Shown: piece after piece, positions 9,896 through 18,272 of the stretch | How positions within the stretch are numbered: position 1 is the stretch's first letter | How the letters are laid out: each line of letters starts with the position of its first letter | From: Glaesserella parasuis | GTDB lineage: Bacteria > Pseudomonadota > Gammaproteobacteria > Enterobacterales > Pasteurellaceae | Assembly: GCF_002015085.1 (NCBI RefSeq) | Contig: NZ_MUXW01000001.1 | Span: 101,089 to 165,088, forward strand | Length of the DNA stretch: 64,000 bases | Direction of reading: 5' to 3' | Translations under genes and position numbers: made by a program | The notes under the pieces: model-generated | What the model saw: only the letters and a program-made list of their open reading frames with translations | What the model was told of the DNA's origin: nothing | The model's database searches: none

Positions 9896-10813
9896 CTAAA
9901 AAGATAACAAGGAATTTACCCCCCCAAACTCTTCCGTCAATTTTTCTGTAAACAGACGTAATTCTTCCGTCATTAACAGAAAATCCGCATCGAAACGTTG
10001 GGCTTTGTCTTCTTTCAAAATATCATCGTTCTTTTCACGCACTTCATCGGCAAATTTGACACGGGCAAGAGTGGCATCTTCGTTCAACACAAAAGAAAAA
10101 TGATTTTCCCAATCTAACGCAAGTTTTGTGACAAATTTGCCCGCTTGTAAATGTTGGCTAATTTCGTCGCTTTCTAAATCTTGGCGTTTACAACGGATTA
10201 CGCTGTCGGTATCAAAAGATTTTAATTCTGCTTCTTCCAGAAGTGTCAGCCAGCTTGGTGTATGCCCTTTTGCCACCCAATTTGTCATCACTTCGCTCGG
10301 CTGTAGCGTGAAGGAAATCGGCACAACAGGCAGAGAGCCAAGGGATTTGCGTAATAAAGCAAGGGTGTCTTCGGCACGTTTTACCGAGCCACTATCTACA
10401 TAAACGAGCTGTTTATCTAAGTCTAACCAAATCGCCGTAAATTGGTGTTTACTAAACGCACGAGGCAACAACATTGCCACAACATCATCTTTGATCGCCT
10501 GCTTTTCCGTTTTTTTCAGCTTACGTTGCTCTTTTTGTTCTAAGGCTTCAATGCGATTTTCCGTTTCTTTTTTGACGACGTGAGCTGGCAATAATTTTTC
10601 TTCTTTATGAGAAACCAGTAGGAACTGCTGACCCTGTGCAAAGTGCAACAGTTCACTTCCTGCAAGCGGTGACGACCAGCCAAATTTTTGCATATCGCTT
10701 TGTTGGCAAGGGGTGAATTTTGTTTGCTGTAATTGTGCGTCTAATTCACTGCTAGTGAAGCGTAATTCACTGGTTAAACGGTAAATCATTACATTTTTGA
10801 ACCAATATGTCAT
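9896..10813 (-). CDS. rdgC: Recombination-associated protein RdgC
   Basis: 305 residues, starting MTYWFKNVMIYRLTSE, which matches the conserved RdgC N-terminus (WFKN..IYRL). It also has the family blocks KFGWSSPL, FLLVSHKEEKLLPAHVV, LLPRAFSKHQFTAIW and LESDEISQHLQAGK. RdgC is a ring-shaped DNA-binding protein that restrains RecA loading and is nucleoid-associated. The length is normal. It stands alone, divergent from agaR. Confidence 0.96.
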   Translation of the reverse strand: MTYWFKNVMIYRLTSELRFTSSELDAQLQQTKFTPCQQSDMQKFGWSSPLAGSELLHFAQGQQFLLVSHKEEKLLPAHVVKKETENRIEALEQKEQRKLKKTEKQAIKDDVVAMLLPRAFSKHQFTAIWLDLDKQLVYVDSGSVKRAEDTLALLRKSLGSLPVVPISFTLQPSEVMTNWVAKGHTPSWLTLLEEAELKSFDTDSVIRCKRQDLESDEISQHLQAGKFVTKLALDWENHFSFVLNEDATLARVKFADEVREKNDDILKEDKAQRFDADFLLMTEELRLFTEKLTEEFGGVNSLLSF

Positions 10814-11023
10814 AACATCTCTCTTTATCTAAAATTCATTATCAATCAATAAGTTACTGAAAGTTCATCATTGATTACTTTGATTATATCACCATAACTC
10901 AAAATGATAGTAACCATTTTGAGCACGAATATCACAATCACTTAGTCTTGGTATAGAAGTATAGTAGGAAACTTTCCAAGCTCAAATTACTATAAACGTG
11001 ACAAAACATTTTCTTGCTTAAAA

Positions 11024-11060
11024 CACAAAATGTAAATTTTGTGATCTTTCTCTCATTTTC
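11024..11060 (+). promoter_or_regulatory. agaR promoter region: palindrome and CRP-like site
   Basis: CACAAAAT-GTAA-ATTTTGTG (11024-11043) is a perfect inverted repeat. It runs into TGTGATCTTTCTCTCA, which has the CRP layout TGTGA-N6-TCACA with one mismatch in the second arm. Downstream are repeated TTTTCGA/TTTTTG motifs (about 11055-11085), resembling the T-rich operators bound by AgaR-type regulators. A catabolite-controlled, AgaR-repressed promoter is inferred. Confidence 0.45.
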
Positions 11061-11153
11061 GAATATTTTCGATTGTTTTTGTTTTTAAGGGGTGTAAACT
11101 TACTTTCGAAAGCAATCGTAGTATGTGGTGGTTGCTTTGATGTAGGAGAGAAA

Positions 11154-11915
11154 ATGAAAAGTAGCGTAGAAAGACGTTCTGACATTTTGGCATTATTGCA
11201 AAAAACAGGCAGTCATCGAGTTGAAGCATTGTCTCAGCATTTCGGGGTTTCGACGGTTACTATCCGTTCAGATCTCAATGTGTTAGAGCAACAGGGCTAT
11301 ATTACAAGATCGCACGGTTTTGCGGTATTAAATTCCAGATTAATGGCGGAACTTTCTATTGCGGATAAACGCAATAATTATCCCGAACTCAAACAACAGA
11401 TTGGTCATCTAGCTGCCTCTTTACTAAAAGAGGGTGAAAAGGTGATTTTGGATTCTGGAACGACAACGAAAGCAATCGTAAGTGCTATTGGCGATCTTAA
11501 CTTGACAGTATTGACAAATGGACTTGATGTCGCAATGGCATTGGTTTCTTGTCCAAATGTTGAAGTAAGAATGACGGGTGGGGTTTTACGGAAAAATGCG
11601 ATGTCGTTTTCGGGAGTAATGGCGGATAATAATTTGCAACATTATCGCTTTGATAAAGTCTTTTTGGGTGTTGATGGTTTTGACTTACAAAAAGGGGTCA
11701 CAACCTTTAACGAGCAAGAGGCTCAGCTAAATCGCTTAATGTGCGATGCAGCGGATCAGGTGATTGTGGTGACTGATTCAAGCAAATTTGGTCAATATAG
11801 CCATTTTGTTATTTGCCAAGCCAATCAAATAGATGTGTTAGTCACGGATAATAAAATTCCTCTAAGTTATCGAGAGTATCTCGAAAATGTCGGGGTGCAA
11901 GTGTTAATTGCGTAG
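11154..11915 (+). CDS. agaR: DeoR-family transcriptional repressor, AgaR type
   Basis: 253 residues. The N-terminal DeoR helix-turn-helix is RRSDILALLQ...VEALSQHFGVSTVTIRSDLN...GYITRSHG. The C-terminal sugar-phosphate sensor domain shows DSGTTTKA, LTNGLDVA, GG.LR and VFLGVDGF. I chose ATG 11154 (MKSSVERR) because AGGAGAG stands just before it; an upstream in-frame ATG at 11073 would add 27 residues unlike the family. It probably represses the downstream aga operon until an amino-sugar or tagatose phosphate binds. agaS follows after 51 bp on the same strand. Confidence 0.92.
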   Translation: MKSSVERRSDILALLQKTGSHRVEALSQHFGVSTVTIRSDLNVLEQQGYITRSHGFAVLNSRLMAELSIADKRNNYPELKQQIGHLAASLLKEGEKVILDSGTTTKAIVSAIGDLNLTVLTNGLDVAMALVSCPNVEVRMTGGVLRKNAMSFSGVMADNNLQHYRFDKVFLGVDGFDLQKGVTTFNEQEAQLNRLMCDAADQVIVVTDSSKFGQYSHFVICQANQIDVLVTDNKIPLSYREYLENVGVQVLIA

Positions 11916-11966
11916 TTTTATTCTCTTTCCTTATAAATAAATCCATTTATTTGTGAGGGAAATGCA

Positions 11967-13097
11967 ATGATCCTCAATATTGCTAACCAAACATTAGAAA
12001 AGCAGAACGCTTTTTGGACGGCAAAGGAAATTGCCCAACAGCCAGCGACTTGGCGTGAAACGGTTTCTATTGTGAAATCGTCACTTGTTATTCCATTTCT
12101 TCAGCCTCTTGTTGAATATGCAAAACAAGGCGAACTTCGTGTTATTTTTACGGGGGCAGGTACTTCTGCTTTTATTGGTGAGGTTGTTGCACCGATATTA
12201 AGCCAGCATTTAGGTTGTGCTGTCGAAGCGATTGCAAGTACTGATCTTGTATCCAATCCTTATCAATATCTTTTTGCGGATAAACCAACGCTTTTGGTGT
12301 CTTTTGCTCGCTCTGGTAATAGCCCTGAAAGTATTGGGGCAGTAGAGCTTGTCGATGAAATTGTAGAGGAAGCGTATCATTTAGCCATAACGAATAATGT
12401 CAATGGGGCATTATTTAAAAAATGTCAGCAAGATCCGACCGCTTATCCATTAGCATTACCAGAATCAACCCACGATAGAGGCTTTGCAATGACCTCCAGT
12501 GCCAGCAATATGATGTTAGCGGCATTAGTGGCATTTTTACCCGATGTATTTGATGATAGCTGGGTTGAGGAAACGGTATCGGTGACAGAACAGTTACTAG
12601 AACGGGATCTGCTCGAAATCCAACGTTTAGCCCATCTGCCATTAAAACGGATCGTCTATTTAGGCAGTGGGCATTTCCAAGGGCTTGCCCGTGAAACCTC
12701 TTTAAAATTACTTGAACTCACCGCTGGTGAACGTCTTGGCTTCTTTGAGTCGTCAATGGGCTTCCGCCACGGACCAAAATCCCTTGTTCAAGATGAAACG
12801 CTCATTTTTATCTTCTTATCTCAGCAACCTTATACCGCACAATATGACCGTGACCTGTATCAAGAGTTAATCAGAGATAAAAAAGCCAGAGAAGTGGTGT
12901 TACTAGGCGATACAAGCGGCTCGATCCGAGCTGAAATTCACAAATTAGATGACGCAGCACGGATTTTCCCATTCTTAGTGATTGGGCAACTTTACTCGTT
13001 TTATAGCTCGCTCTATCTCGGCTACACCACGGATAACCCTTGTCCGACAGGCGAGGTTAATCGTGTGGTGCAAGGTGTAACGATTTATCCATATTGA
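11967..13097 (+). CDS. agaS: Galactosamine-6-phosphate deaminase/isomerase AgaS (SIS domain)
   Basis: 376 residues with two SIS sugar-isomerase domains: the first around VIFTGAGTSAFIGE and SFARSGNSPES, the second around LGSGHFQGLARETSLKLLELTAGE, with FRHGPKSLV near 265. In E. coli AgaS converts galactosamine-6-phosphate to tagatose-6-phosphate plus ammonia. It is the first catabolic gene of the cluster; the PTS IIB gene follows after 16 bp. No AgaI-like deaminase is present, so AgaS is the only deaminase in the locus. Confidence 0.92.
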   Translation: MILNIANQTLEKQNAFWTAKEIAQQPATWRETVSIVKSSLVIPFLQPLVEYAKQGELRVIFTGAGTSAFIGEVVAPILSQHLGCAVEAIASTDLVSNPYQYLFADKPTLLVSFARSGNSPESIGAVELVDEIVEEAYHLAITNNVNGALFKKCQQDPTAYPLALPESTHDRGFAMTSSASNMMLAALVAFLPDVFDDSWVEETVSVTEQLLERDLLEIQRLAHLPLKRIVYLGSGHFQGLARETSLKLLELTAGERLGFFESSMGFRHGPKSLVQDETLIFIFLSQQPYTAQYDRDLYQELIRDKKAREVVLLGDTSGSIRAEIHKLDDAARIFPFLVIGQLYSFYSSLYLGYTTDNPCPTGEVNRVVQGVTIYPY

Positions 13098-13113
13098 TAT
13101 ACAGGAGGCAAAA

Positions 13114-13587
13114 ATGGCAATTTTAAATGTACGCATTGATGGACGTTTAATCCACGGTCAAGTGGCAAACTTATGGACGTCTTATCTCAATATCACTCGC
13201 ATTATGGTCGTCGATGAAGTCGCGGCAAATAATGACATTGATAAAGCAGGCTTACGCTTGGCTTGCCCAGCAGGGGTGAATTTAAGTGTTTTACCTGTGG
13301 AAAAAGCAGCTGCCAACATTAACGAAGGGCGTTATGACTCTCAACGTGTGTTGTTGGTGACAAGAACCCCACAAACGATCTTACAGCTTGTGGAGGCAGG
13401 CGTAAATCTGCCAGAAGTAAATGCAGGGAATATGCCTAAAACGGATCTAACACGTCCTATCCGAAAAACAGTACACGTTACTGAAGATGATGTGGAAGTG
13501 TTTAGAAAACTTTCTGAAAAAGGCGTGAAGCTTACTGCTCAGTTAGTGCCTAATGAAGAAAAAGTCGATTTAATGAAACTTTTATAG
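13114..13587 (+). CDS. PTS mannose-family IIB component, amino sugar/disaccharide specific
   Basis: 157 residues, cytoplasmic. The phosphorylated histidine is His14 in the motif RIDGRLIHGQV, and the IIB fold continues through VVDEVAANNDIDKAGLRLACP. It belongs to the AgaV/AgaB/GnbB group of the mannose-sorbose superfamily. It passes phosphate from IIA to the sugar during import. An AGGAGG ribosome-binding site precedes the ATG, and IIC follows after 13 bp. The exact aga letter cannot be chosen by eye. Confidence 0.92.
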   Translation: MAILNVRIDGRLIHGQVANLWTSYLNITRIMVVDEVAANNDIDKAGLRLACPAGVNLSVLPVEKAAANINEGRYDSQRVLLVTRTPQTILQLVEAGVNLPEVNAGNMPKTDLTRPIRKTVHVTEDDVEVFRKLSEKGVKLTAQLVPNEEKVDLMKLL

Positions 13588-13600
13588 AGGAGTAACGATT

Positions 13601-14476
13601 ATGATCGAATGGTGGCAAATACTTTTGATAACGCTCTATGCGTTCTATCAAATCCTAGATGAAATCACGATTGTATCTAGTGCTGGTTCACCTGTGTTTG
13701 CAGGCTTTATCACAGGTTTAATTATGGGCGATTTAACAACTGGATTGTTAATCGGTGGTTCAATGCAATTAACCATTTTAGGTGTAGGTACCTTCGGTGG
13801 TGCATCTCGTATTGATGCAAACTCAGGTACTGTTATCGCAACTGCATTCTCTGTTGCAGCTGGAATGGATCCACAATTAGCCTTAACAACCTTAGCTGTA
13901 CCAATCGCAGCGTTAATGGTTTATACCGATATTTTAGCGAGAATGTCTAACGTATTCTTCGCTCACCGTATCGACAAAAATATCCAAGACCACGCTTATA
14001 GTGCAATCACGGTAAACTATCTCTGCGGTGCAATCGCTTGGGGTCTATCTCGTGCATTACCAATCTTCTTAGCGTTAGTGTTTGGTGGCCCATTTGTGGC
14101 AAGCCTAGCAGAAGCAATGCAAACAGGCTTCTTAAAAGTTATCGCAGATGGTTTAACCCTTGCAGGTGGCGTATTACCAGCGTTAGGTTTCGCAATCTTA
14201 CTTCGTTACTTACCAACAAAACGTCACATTGCATACTTAATCCTTGCATTCTCACTCACAGCAATCTTCATTACTCTCTTCGGTAACATCAATGCTGTAG
14301 GTGCATCAACAGGTGTAAGCAACTCAATCAGCAGCGTACCAATGCTTGCAATGGCAGCAATCGGATTTGCATTCGCCTACATTGTTTACCAACGTAGCGT
14401 AGAAGGTGGCTCAGCCCCAGTTGCAAAACAAAATACCACTTCTGACAAAGGAGAAATTGAAGATGACGAACTCTAA
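13601..14476 (+). CDS. PTS mannose-family IIC membrane component
   Basis: 291 residues with roughly eight hydrophobic segments. It carries the family block GDLTTGLLIGGSMQLTILG (~48) and GASRIDANSGT. With IID it forms the sugar channel in the inner membrane. The C-terminal ~30 residues are hydrophilic and acidic and overlap the start of IID by 14 bp, implying coupled translation. Codon use is markedly regular, as in a highly expressed gene. Confidence 0.92.
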   Translation: MIEWWQILLITLYAFYQILDEITIVSSAGSPVFAGFITGLIMGDLTTGLLIGGSMQLTILGVGTFGGASRIDANSGTVIATAFSVAAGMDPQLALTTLAVPIAALMVYTDILARMSNVFFAHRIDKNIQDHAYSAITVNYLCGAIAWGLSRALPIFLALVFGGPFVASLAEAMQTGFLKVIADGLTLAGGVLPALGFAILLRYLPTKRHIAYLILAFSLTAIFITLFGNINAVGASTGVSNSISSVPMLAMAAIGFAFAYIVYQRSVEGGSAPVAKQNTTSDKGEIEDDEL

Positions 14477-15299
14477 TCAACAAGTCGGAAATCCAAAAGG
14501 CTATAAATTAACAGATGCGGACTTCCGCCAAATCAATATCCGTAACTTATTCTTCAACCAAGTTGGTTGGAACTACGAACGTATGCAAGGTTCAGGTTAT
14601 TTATGGATTATGTTGCCACAGCTACGCAAAATGTACGGCGACAATACACCTGAACTACAAAAAATGATGGTGATGCACAACCAATTCTTCAACACCAGCC
14701 CATTCTTTAACACTATTGTTAAAGGTATCGACTTGGCACTTGAAGAAAAACAAGGGGTGAAATCACTTGAAGCCGTTGCAGGTATCAAATCAGGTTTAAT
14801 GGGACCATTTGCCGCTATCGGTGATGCCCTATTCGGCTCACTCGTCCCAGCAATTATGGGGGCGATTGCCGCAACAATGGCAGTAAACGGCAATCCGCTT
14901 GGTGTCGGCTTATGGGTTGCGGTAGCGATTGCAACAATGGTATTCCGTTGGGTGCAACTCAAAATCGCTTATCGTGAAGGGGTAAACTTAGTCACCAACC
15001 TAAGTCACCGTTTGAACGCACTAACCAATGCTGCAACAGTGCTTGGGGTATTCGTTGTGGGGGTAATGTGTGCCACGATGGTGAATGTCAAAGTACCGTT
15101 TGTTGCTACTATCGGTGAGAAAGTCGTTTCCGCCCAAGCGAACTTAGACCTTATCTTACCAAGATTAGTCCCTGCGTTAGTGGTGTTCTTCATCTACTGG
15201 TTACTCGGCAGACCGAAAATGAACTCTAACAAAGCGATTATGATCATCATCGCACTCTGTATCTTGCTCTCTTGGGCTGGATTGTTGGCGAAAGGGTAA
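14463..15299 (+). CDS. PTS mannose-family IID membrane component
   Basis: 278 residues. The N-terminal soluble part has LTDADFRQINIRNLFFNQVGWNYERMQG-type family residues (~17-45). A glycine-rich loop follows (KSGLMGPFAAIGDALFGSLV, ~115-135), and hydrophobic segments fill the C-terminal half. The ATG at 14463 follows AAGGAG; a start at 14406 would lie inside IIC without support. The last ~30 bp of this gene, including the stop, are copied twice more downstream in a 188-bp tandem repeat. Confidence 0.92.
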   Translation: MTNSNQQVGNPKGYKLTDADFRQINIRNLFFNQVGWNYERMQGSGYLWIMLPQLRKMYGDNTPELQKMMVMHNQFFNTSPFFNTIVKGIDLALEEKQGVKSLEAVAGIKSGLMGPFAAIGDALFGSLVPAIMGAIAATMAVNGNPLGVGLWVAVAIATMVFRWVQLKIAYREGVNLVTNLSHRLNALTNAATVLGVFVVGVMCATMVNVKVPFVATIGEKVVSAQANLDLILPRLVPALVVFFIYWLLGRPKMNSNKAIMIIIALCILLSWAGLLAKG

Positions 15300-15834
15300 T
15301 TTAAAAGGGACACGAGGCGTCGTGTCCCTACAACCACTTCGGATTTAGTCTTGTAGGGACACGCTGCGCGTGTCCGTCAATAATCATTCAACTTGATTAA
15401 TAATGTGGTTGTGGGAAATATTGGAACGGACACACGCAGTGTGTCCCTACCCGCGTATCTTGGGCTGGATTGTTGGCGAAAGGGTAATTTAAAAGGGACA
15501 CGAGGCGTCGTGTCCCTACAACCACTTCGGATTTAGTCTTGTAGGGACACGCTGCGCGTGTCCGCCAATAATCATTCAACTTGATTAATAATGTGGTTGT
15601 GAGAAATATTGGAACGGACACACGCAGTGTGTCCCTACCCGCGTATCTTGGGCTGGATTGTTGGCGAAAGGGTAATTTAAAAGGGACACGAGGCGTCGTG
15701 TCCCTACAACCACTTCGGATTTAGTCTTGTAGGGACACGCTGCGCGTGTCCGTCAATAATCATTCAACTTGATTAATAATGTGGTTGTGGGAAATATTGG
15801 AACGGACACACGCAGTGTGTCCCTACCCGCGTAT
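15271..15834. repeat. Three tandem copies of a 188-bp unit carrying palindromic GGGACAC hairpins
   Basis: Copies run 15271-15458, 15459-15646 and 15647-15834. They are nearly identical; I noticed differences only at a T/C and a G/A. Each begins with the last ~29 bp of the IID gene, stop included. Each then carries three hairpins: GGGACACGA-GGCG-TCGTGTCCC, GGGACACGC/GCGTGTCC and GGACACACG/GTGTGTCC. Only the first copy belongs to the real gene. The near-identity implies recent amplification. The hairpins sit between IID and the GH35 gene and could weaken downstream transcription or stabilise the upstream message. Confidence 0.95.
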
Positions 15835-15849
15835 CAATACAACGTTATT

Positions 15850-15890
15850 GTAGCGACGCCACGCTTGGCGCCCTAAAACAAGCGGTCAAA
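15850..15890. other. Variant palindrome and uptake-signal word before the GH35 gene
   Basis: GTAGCGACGCCACGCTTGGCGCCCTA is a degenerate relative of the GTAGGGACAC hairpins, with inner arms GCGCCA-like around ACGCT. It is followed by the uptake word ACAAGCGGTC at 15879. The remaining bases up to 15982 hold only the GH35 ribosome-binding site, GCGAGGTG. Confidence 0.5.
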
Positions 15891-15982
15891 TTCATTCAAA
15901 ATGTTACAAATAACCAAGATCTAAAACCCAATCGCTCTTCTCTAGATTTATTCGGTTTTATATCTTTTAAGCGAGGTGAACT

Positions 15983-17773
15983 ATGCCTTTCCAAATCGGC
16001 GAAAAGGATTTCCTACTCAATGGAAAACCGTTCAAAATCCTGTCAGGTGCAGTACATTATTTTCGTATCGTGCCGGAATACTGGTACAAAACGCTCTATA
16101 ACCTAAAGGCAATGGGGTGTAACACGGTGGAAACCTATGTGCCGTGGAACTTACATCAGCCACAGCCTGATCAATTTAACTTCAGCAAGCGGGCAGATTT
16201 AGTCAAATTTTTGCAAACAGCAAAAGATCTAGGGTTGTACGTTATTCTTCGCCCAACACCTTATATCTGTGCGGAATGGGAGTTTGGCGGATTGCCTGCG
16301 TGGTTGCTCAATATTCCAAATATCCGCTTACGCCAAAACGATCCGCTGTTTATCGCTGAAATCGACCGCTATTTTCAAGAACTGCTTCCACGCATTGCCC
16401 CTTACCAAATTACCCAAGGCGGTAATATTCTAATGATGCAAATCGAGAACGAATACGGCTCGTTCGGCAATGATAAAAACTACCTAAGAGCTATTCGGGC
16501 GTTGATGTTAATTCACGGGGTGAACGTACCGCTTTTCACGTCAGACGGTGCGTGGCAGAACGCCTTAGAAGCAGGGGCGTTGATCGAAGATGATATTTTG
16601 CCGACGGGGAACTTCGGCTCTCGTTCCAATGAAAATTTAGATGAGTTGCAACGTTATATTGATAAGCACGGCAAATCTTACCCGTTGATGTGTATGGAAT
16701 TTTGGGACGGTTGGTTTAACCGTTGGAAAGAGCCTGTGATCCGCCGTGATGCTCAAGATTTAGCGGACTGCACCAAAGAGCTACTCGAACGGGCAAGTAT
16801 CAATTTCTATATGTTCCAAGGCGGAACGAATTTTGGCTTTTGGAACGGCTGTTCCGCACGGTTAGACACCGATTTACCGCAAGTAACCAGCTACGACTAT
16901 GATGCCCCTGTTCACGAATGGGGTGAACCGTCAGAGAAATTCTACCTGCTACAAAAAGTGCTAGGGCAGTATCCTGATGCCAGCCCGATTGTCGATCCGA
17001 TTTTGCCAAATATCACCGCTTACCCACCGCTTGCAGTGCAAAATGAAGTCTCGTTGTTTGGTACCTTAGACACAATCAGTGAATGCTATGAAAGCCCGTT
17101 CACTCAAACAATGGAACAGCTAGGGCATTACTACGGCTATCTGCTTTATCGAGCCAAACCGACAGCATATAGCGGTGAGATCAAGCTGAGAATTTACCAA
17201 GGCAGAGATCGCATTCAGATTTTCAACGATAAACAAAAAGTTGCCACCCAGTATCAACACGAGATCGGCAATGAAGTGATGTTACAGACACCAAATGGCG
17301 AGTTCCAACTTGATCTATTAGTGGAAAATATGGGACGAGTGAATTACGGCGGTAAGCTACTTGCAGCGACACAGCATAAAGGGATCGGGGCAGGAGCTGT
17401 GCTTGATCTGCATTTTCACACAGGCTGGCAACAGTATGCGATTGATTTTGACCGCTTGGAAGAGATTGATTTTGATGGCGAAAAAGACAGCCAAACGCCT
17501 TCGTTCTATCAATTTAAGTTACACCTAGACCAAGAACCGCAAGATACCTTTATTGATACCCGTGAGTTCGGCAAGGGGGTAATTGTGGTAAATGGTGAGA
17601 ATTTAGGACGTTACTGGAATGAAGGCCCAACCTGTTATCTCTATCTGCCTGCACCGTTACTGCACAAAGGCGAGAATGAGATTATCGTCTTTGAAACGGA
17701 AGGGGTGAAGATCGATAGCTTAACATTTAGCGATAAGCCGATTTATAAAGAGTTGAATACGAAGAACTTATAA
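15983..17773 (+). CDS. bgaC: Glycoside hydrolase family 35 beta-galactosidase, BgaC-like, no signal peptide
   Basis: 596 residues. The N-terminal TIM barrel (~1-325) opens with the GH35 block NGKPFKILSGAVHYFR and contains RPTPYICAEWEFGGLPAWL. The acid/base Glu157 is in QIENEYGS, and the nucleophile Glu239 is in CMEFWDGWF. Beta-sandwich domains follow, ending near GVIVVNGENLGRYWNEGP. There is no signal peptide, so it acts in the cytoplasm on imported sugar. BgaC-type enzymes of streptococci and lactobacilli prefer beta-1,3-linked galactose on GlcNAc or GalNAc. Its place inside a mannose-family PTS operon with agaS supports a galacto-N-biose or lacto-N-biose substrate (inference). Confidence 0.9.
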   Translation: MPFQIGEKDFLLNGKPFKILSGAVHYFRIVPEYWYKTLYNLKAMGCNTVETYVPWNLHQPQPDQFNFSKRADLVKFLQTAKDLGLYVILRPTPYICAEWEFGGLPAWLLNIPNIRLRQNDPLFIAEIDRYFQELLPRIAPYQITQGGNILMMQIENEYGSFGNDKNYLRAIRALMLIHGVNVPLFTSDGAWQNALEAGALIEDDILPTGNFGSRSNENLDELQRYIDKHGKSYPLMCMEFWDGWFNRWKEPVIRRDAQDLADCTKELLERASINFYMFQGGTNFGFWNGCSARLDTDLPQVTSYDYDAPVHEWGEPSEKFYLLQKVLGQYPDASPIVDPILPNITAYPPLAVQNEVSLFGTLDTISECYESPFTQTMEQLGHYYGYLLYRAKPTAYSGEIKLRIYQGRDRIQIFNDKQKVATQYQHEIGNEVMLQTPNGEFQLDLLVENMGRVNYGGKLLAATQHKGIGAGAVLDLHFHTGWQQYAIDFDRLEEIDFDGEKDSQTPSFYQFKLHLDQEPQDTFIDTREFGKGVIVVNGENLGRYWNEGPTCYLYLPAPLLHKGENEIIVFETEGVKIDSLTFSDKPIYKELNTKNL

Positions 17774-17777
17774 AGCC

Positions 17778-17848
17778 GTAGGGACACACTGCGTGTGTCC
17801 GTTGTGTATCAATATGTTTATTTTTGGACACACGCAGTGTGTCCCTAC
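17778..17848. repeat. MITE-like element with GTAGGGACAC terminal inverted repeats
   Basis: A 71-bp element starts GTAGGGACACACTGCGTGTGTCC and ends with GGACACACGCAGTGTGTCCCTAC, around a short AT-rich spacer. Each end is itself a hairpin, and the two ends are inverted copies of each other. It lies in the 102-bp gap between the GH35 gene and PTS IIA. It belongs to the same family as the elements at 15271-15834 and 34284-34363. Confidence 0.85.
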
Positions 17849-17875
17849 ATCATAAATGATAAAAAAGGAGCAACT

Positions 17876-18262
17876 ATGAGCTTAATTTTAATCAGTCACG
17901 GAGAGTTTGCGGAAGGCTTACTGGATACTGCCGAAATGATTTTAGGCAAAATCGACAATGCTCAAACCGTCTGCTTATATCCACACGAAGGCAATGAAGA
18001 TTTCCAAGTGAAATTTGAGCAAGCATTGGCGAATGCAAGCGGTGAGATTGTGGTTTTTTGCGACATTATGGGCGGCACGCCGTGTAATGTGGCAATGCGT
18101 TACTTGCCGAAATTATCAGGGTTATATAGCGGAATGAATTTACCGATGGTGATTAGCTATGTGAGTGAAGAAGGCACGGACGGCTTACTGGAAAATGCCA
18201 AAGAACAAATTCACGATGTGGCTCAACAACTTAAAAACTTAGCGTTAGGCGATGATGAATAG
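17876..18262 (+). CDS. PTS mannose-family IIA component
   Basis: 128 residues starting MSLILISHGEFAEGLL. His8 is the phosphorylated residue, and GGTPCNVAM is the second family block. The ATG at 17876 follows AAGGAG by five bases; a start at 17795 would translate the repeat element and is rejected. The protein takes phosphate from HPr and hands it to IIB. It is separated from IIB/IIC/IID by the repeats and the GH35 gene, so expression from the same promoter is likely but must cross several hairpins. lacD starts 10 bp after its stop. Confidence 0.92.
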   Translation: MSLILISHGEFAEGLLDTAEMILGKIDNAQTVCLYPHEGNEDFQVKFEQALANASGEIVVFCDIMGGTPCNVAMRYLPKLSGLYSGMNLPMVISYVSEEGTDGLLENAKEQIHDVAQQLKNLALGDDE

Positions 18263-18272
18263 GAGTAGTAGT

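Noticed and set aside
11073..11153. Longer N-terminus for AgaR
   Set aside because: The extra 27 residues are unlike DeoR proteins and the ATG at 11154 has the ribosome-binding site.
15397..15621. 74-codon minus-strand frame in the repeats
   Set aside because: It is made of the palindromic repeat units and has no ribosome-binding site or family pattern.
15271..15834. Repeat array considered as CRISPR
   Set aside because: Units are 188 bp, directly adjacent and contain no unique spacers; no cas genes are present.
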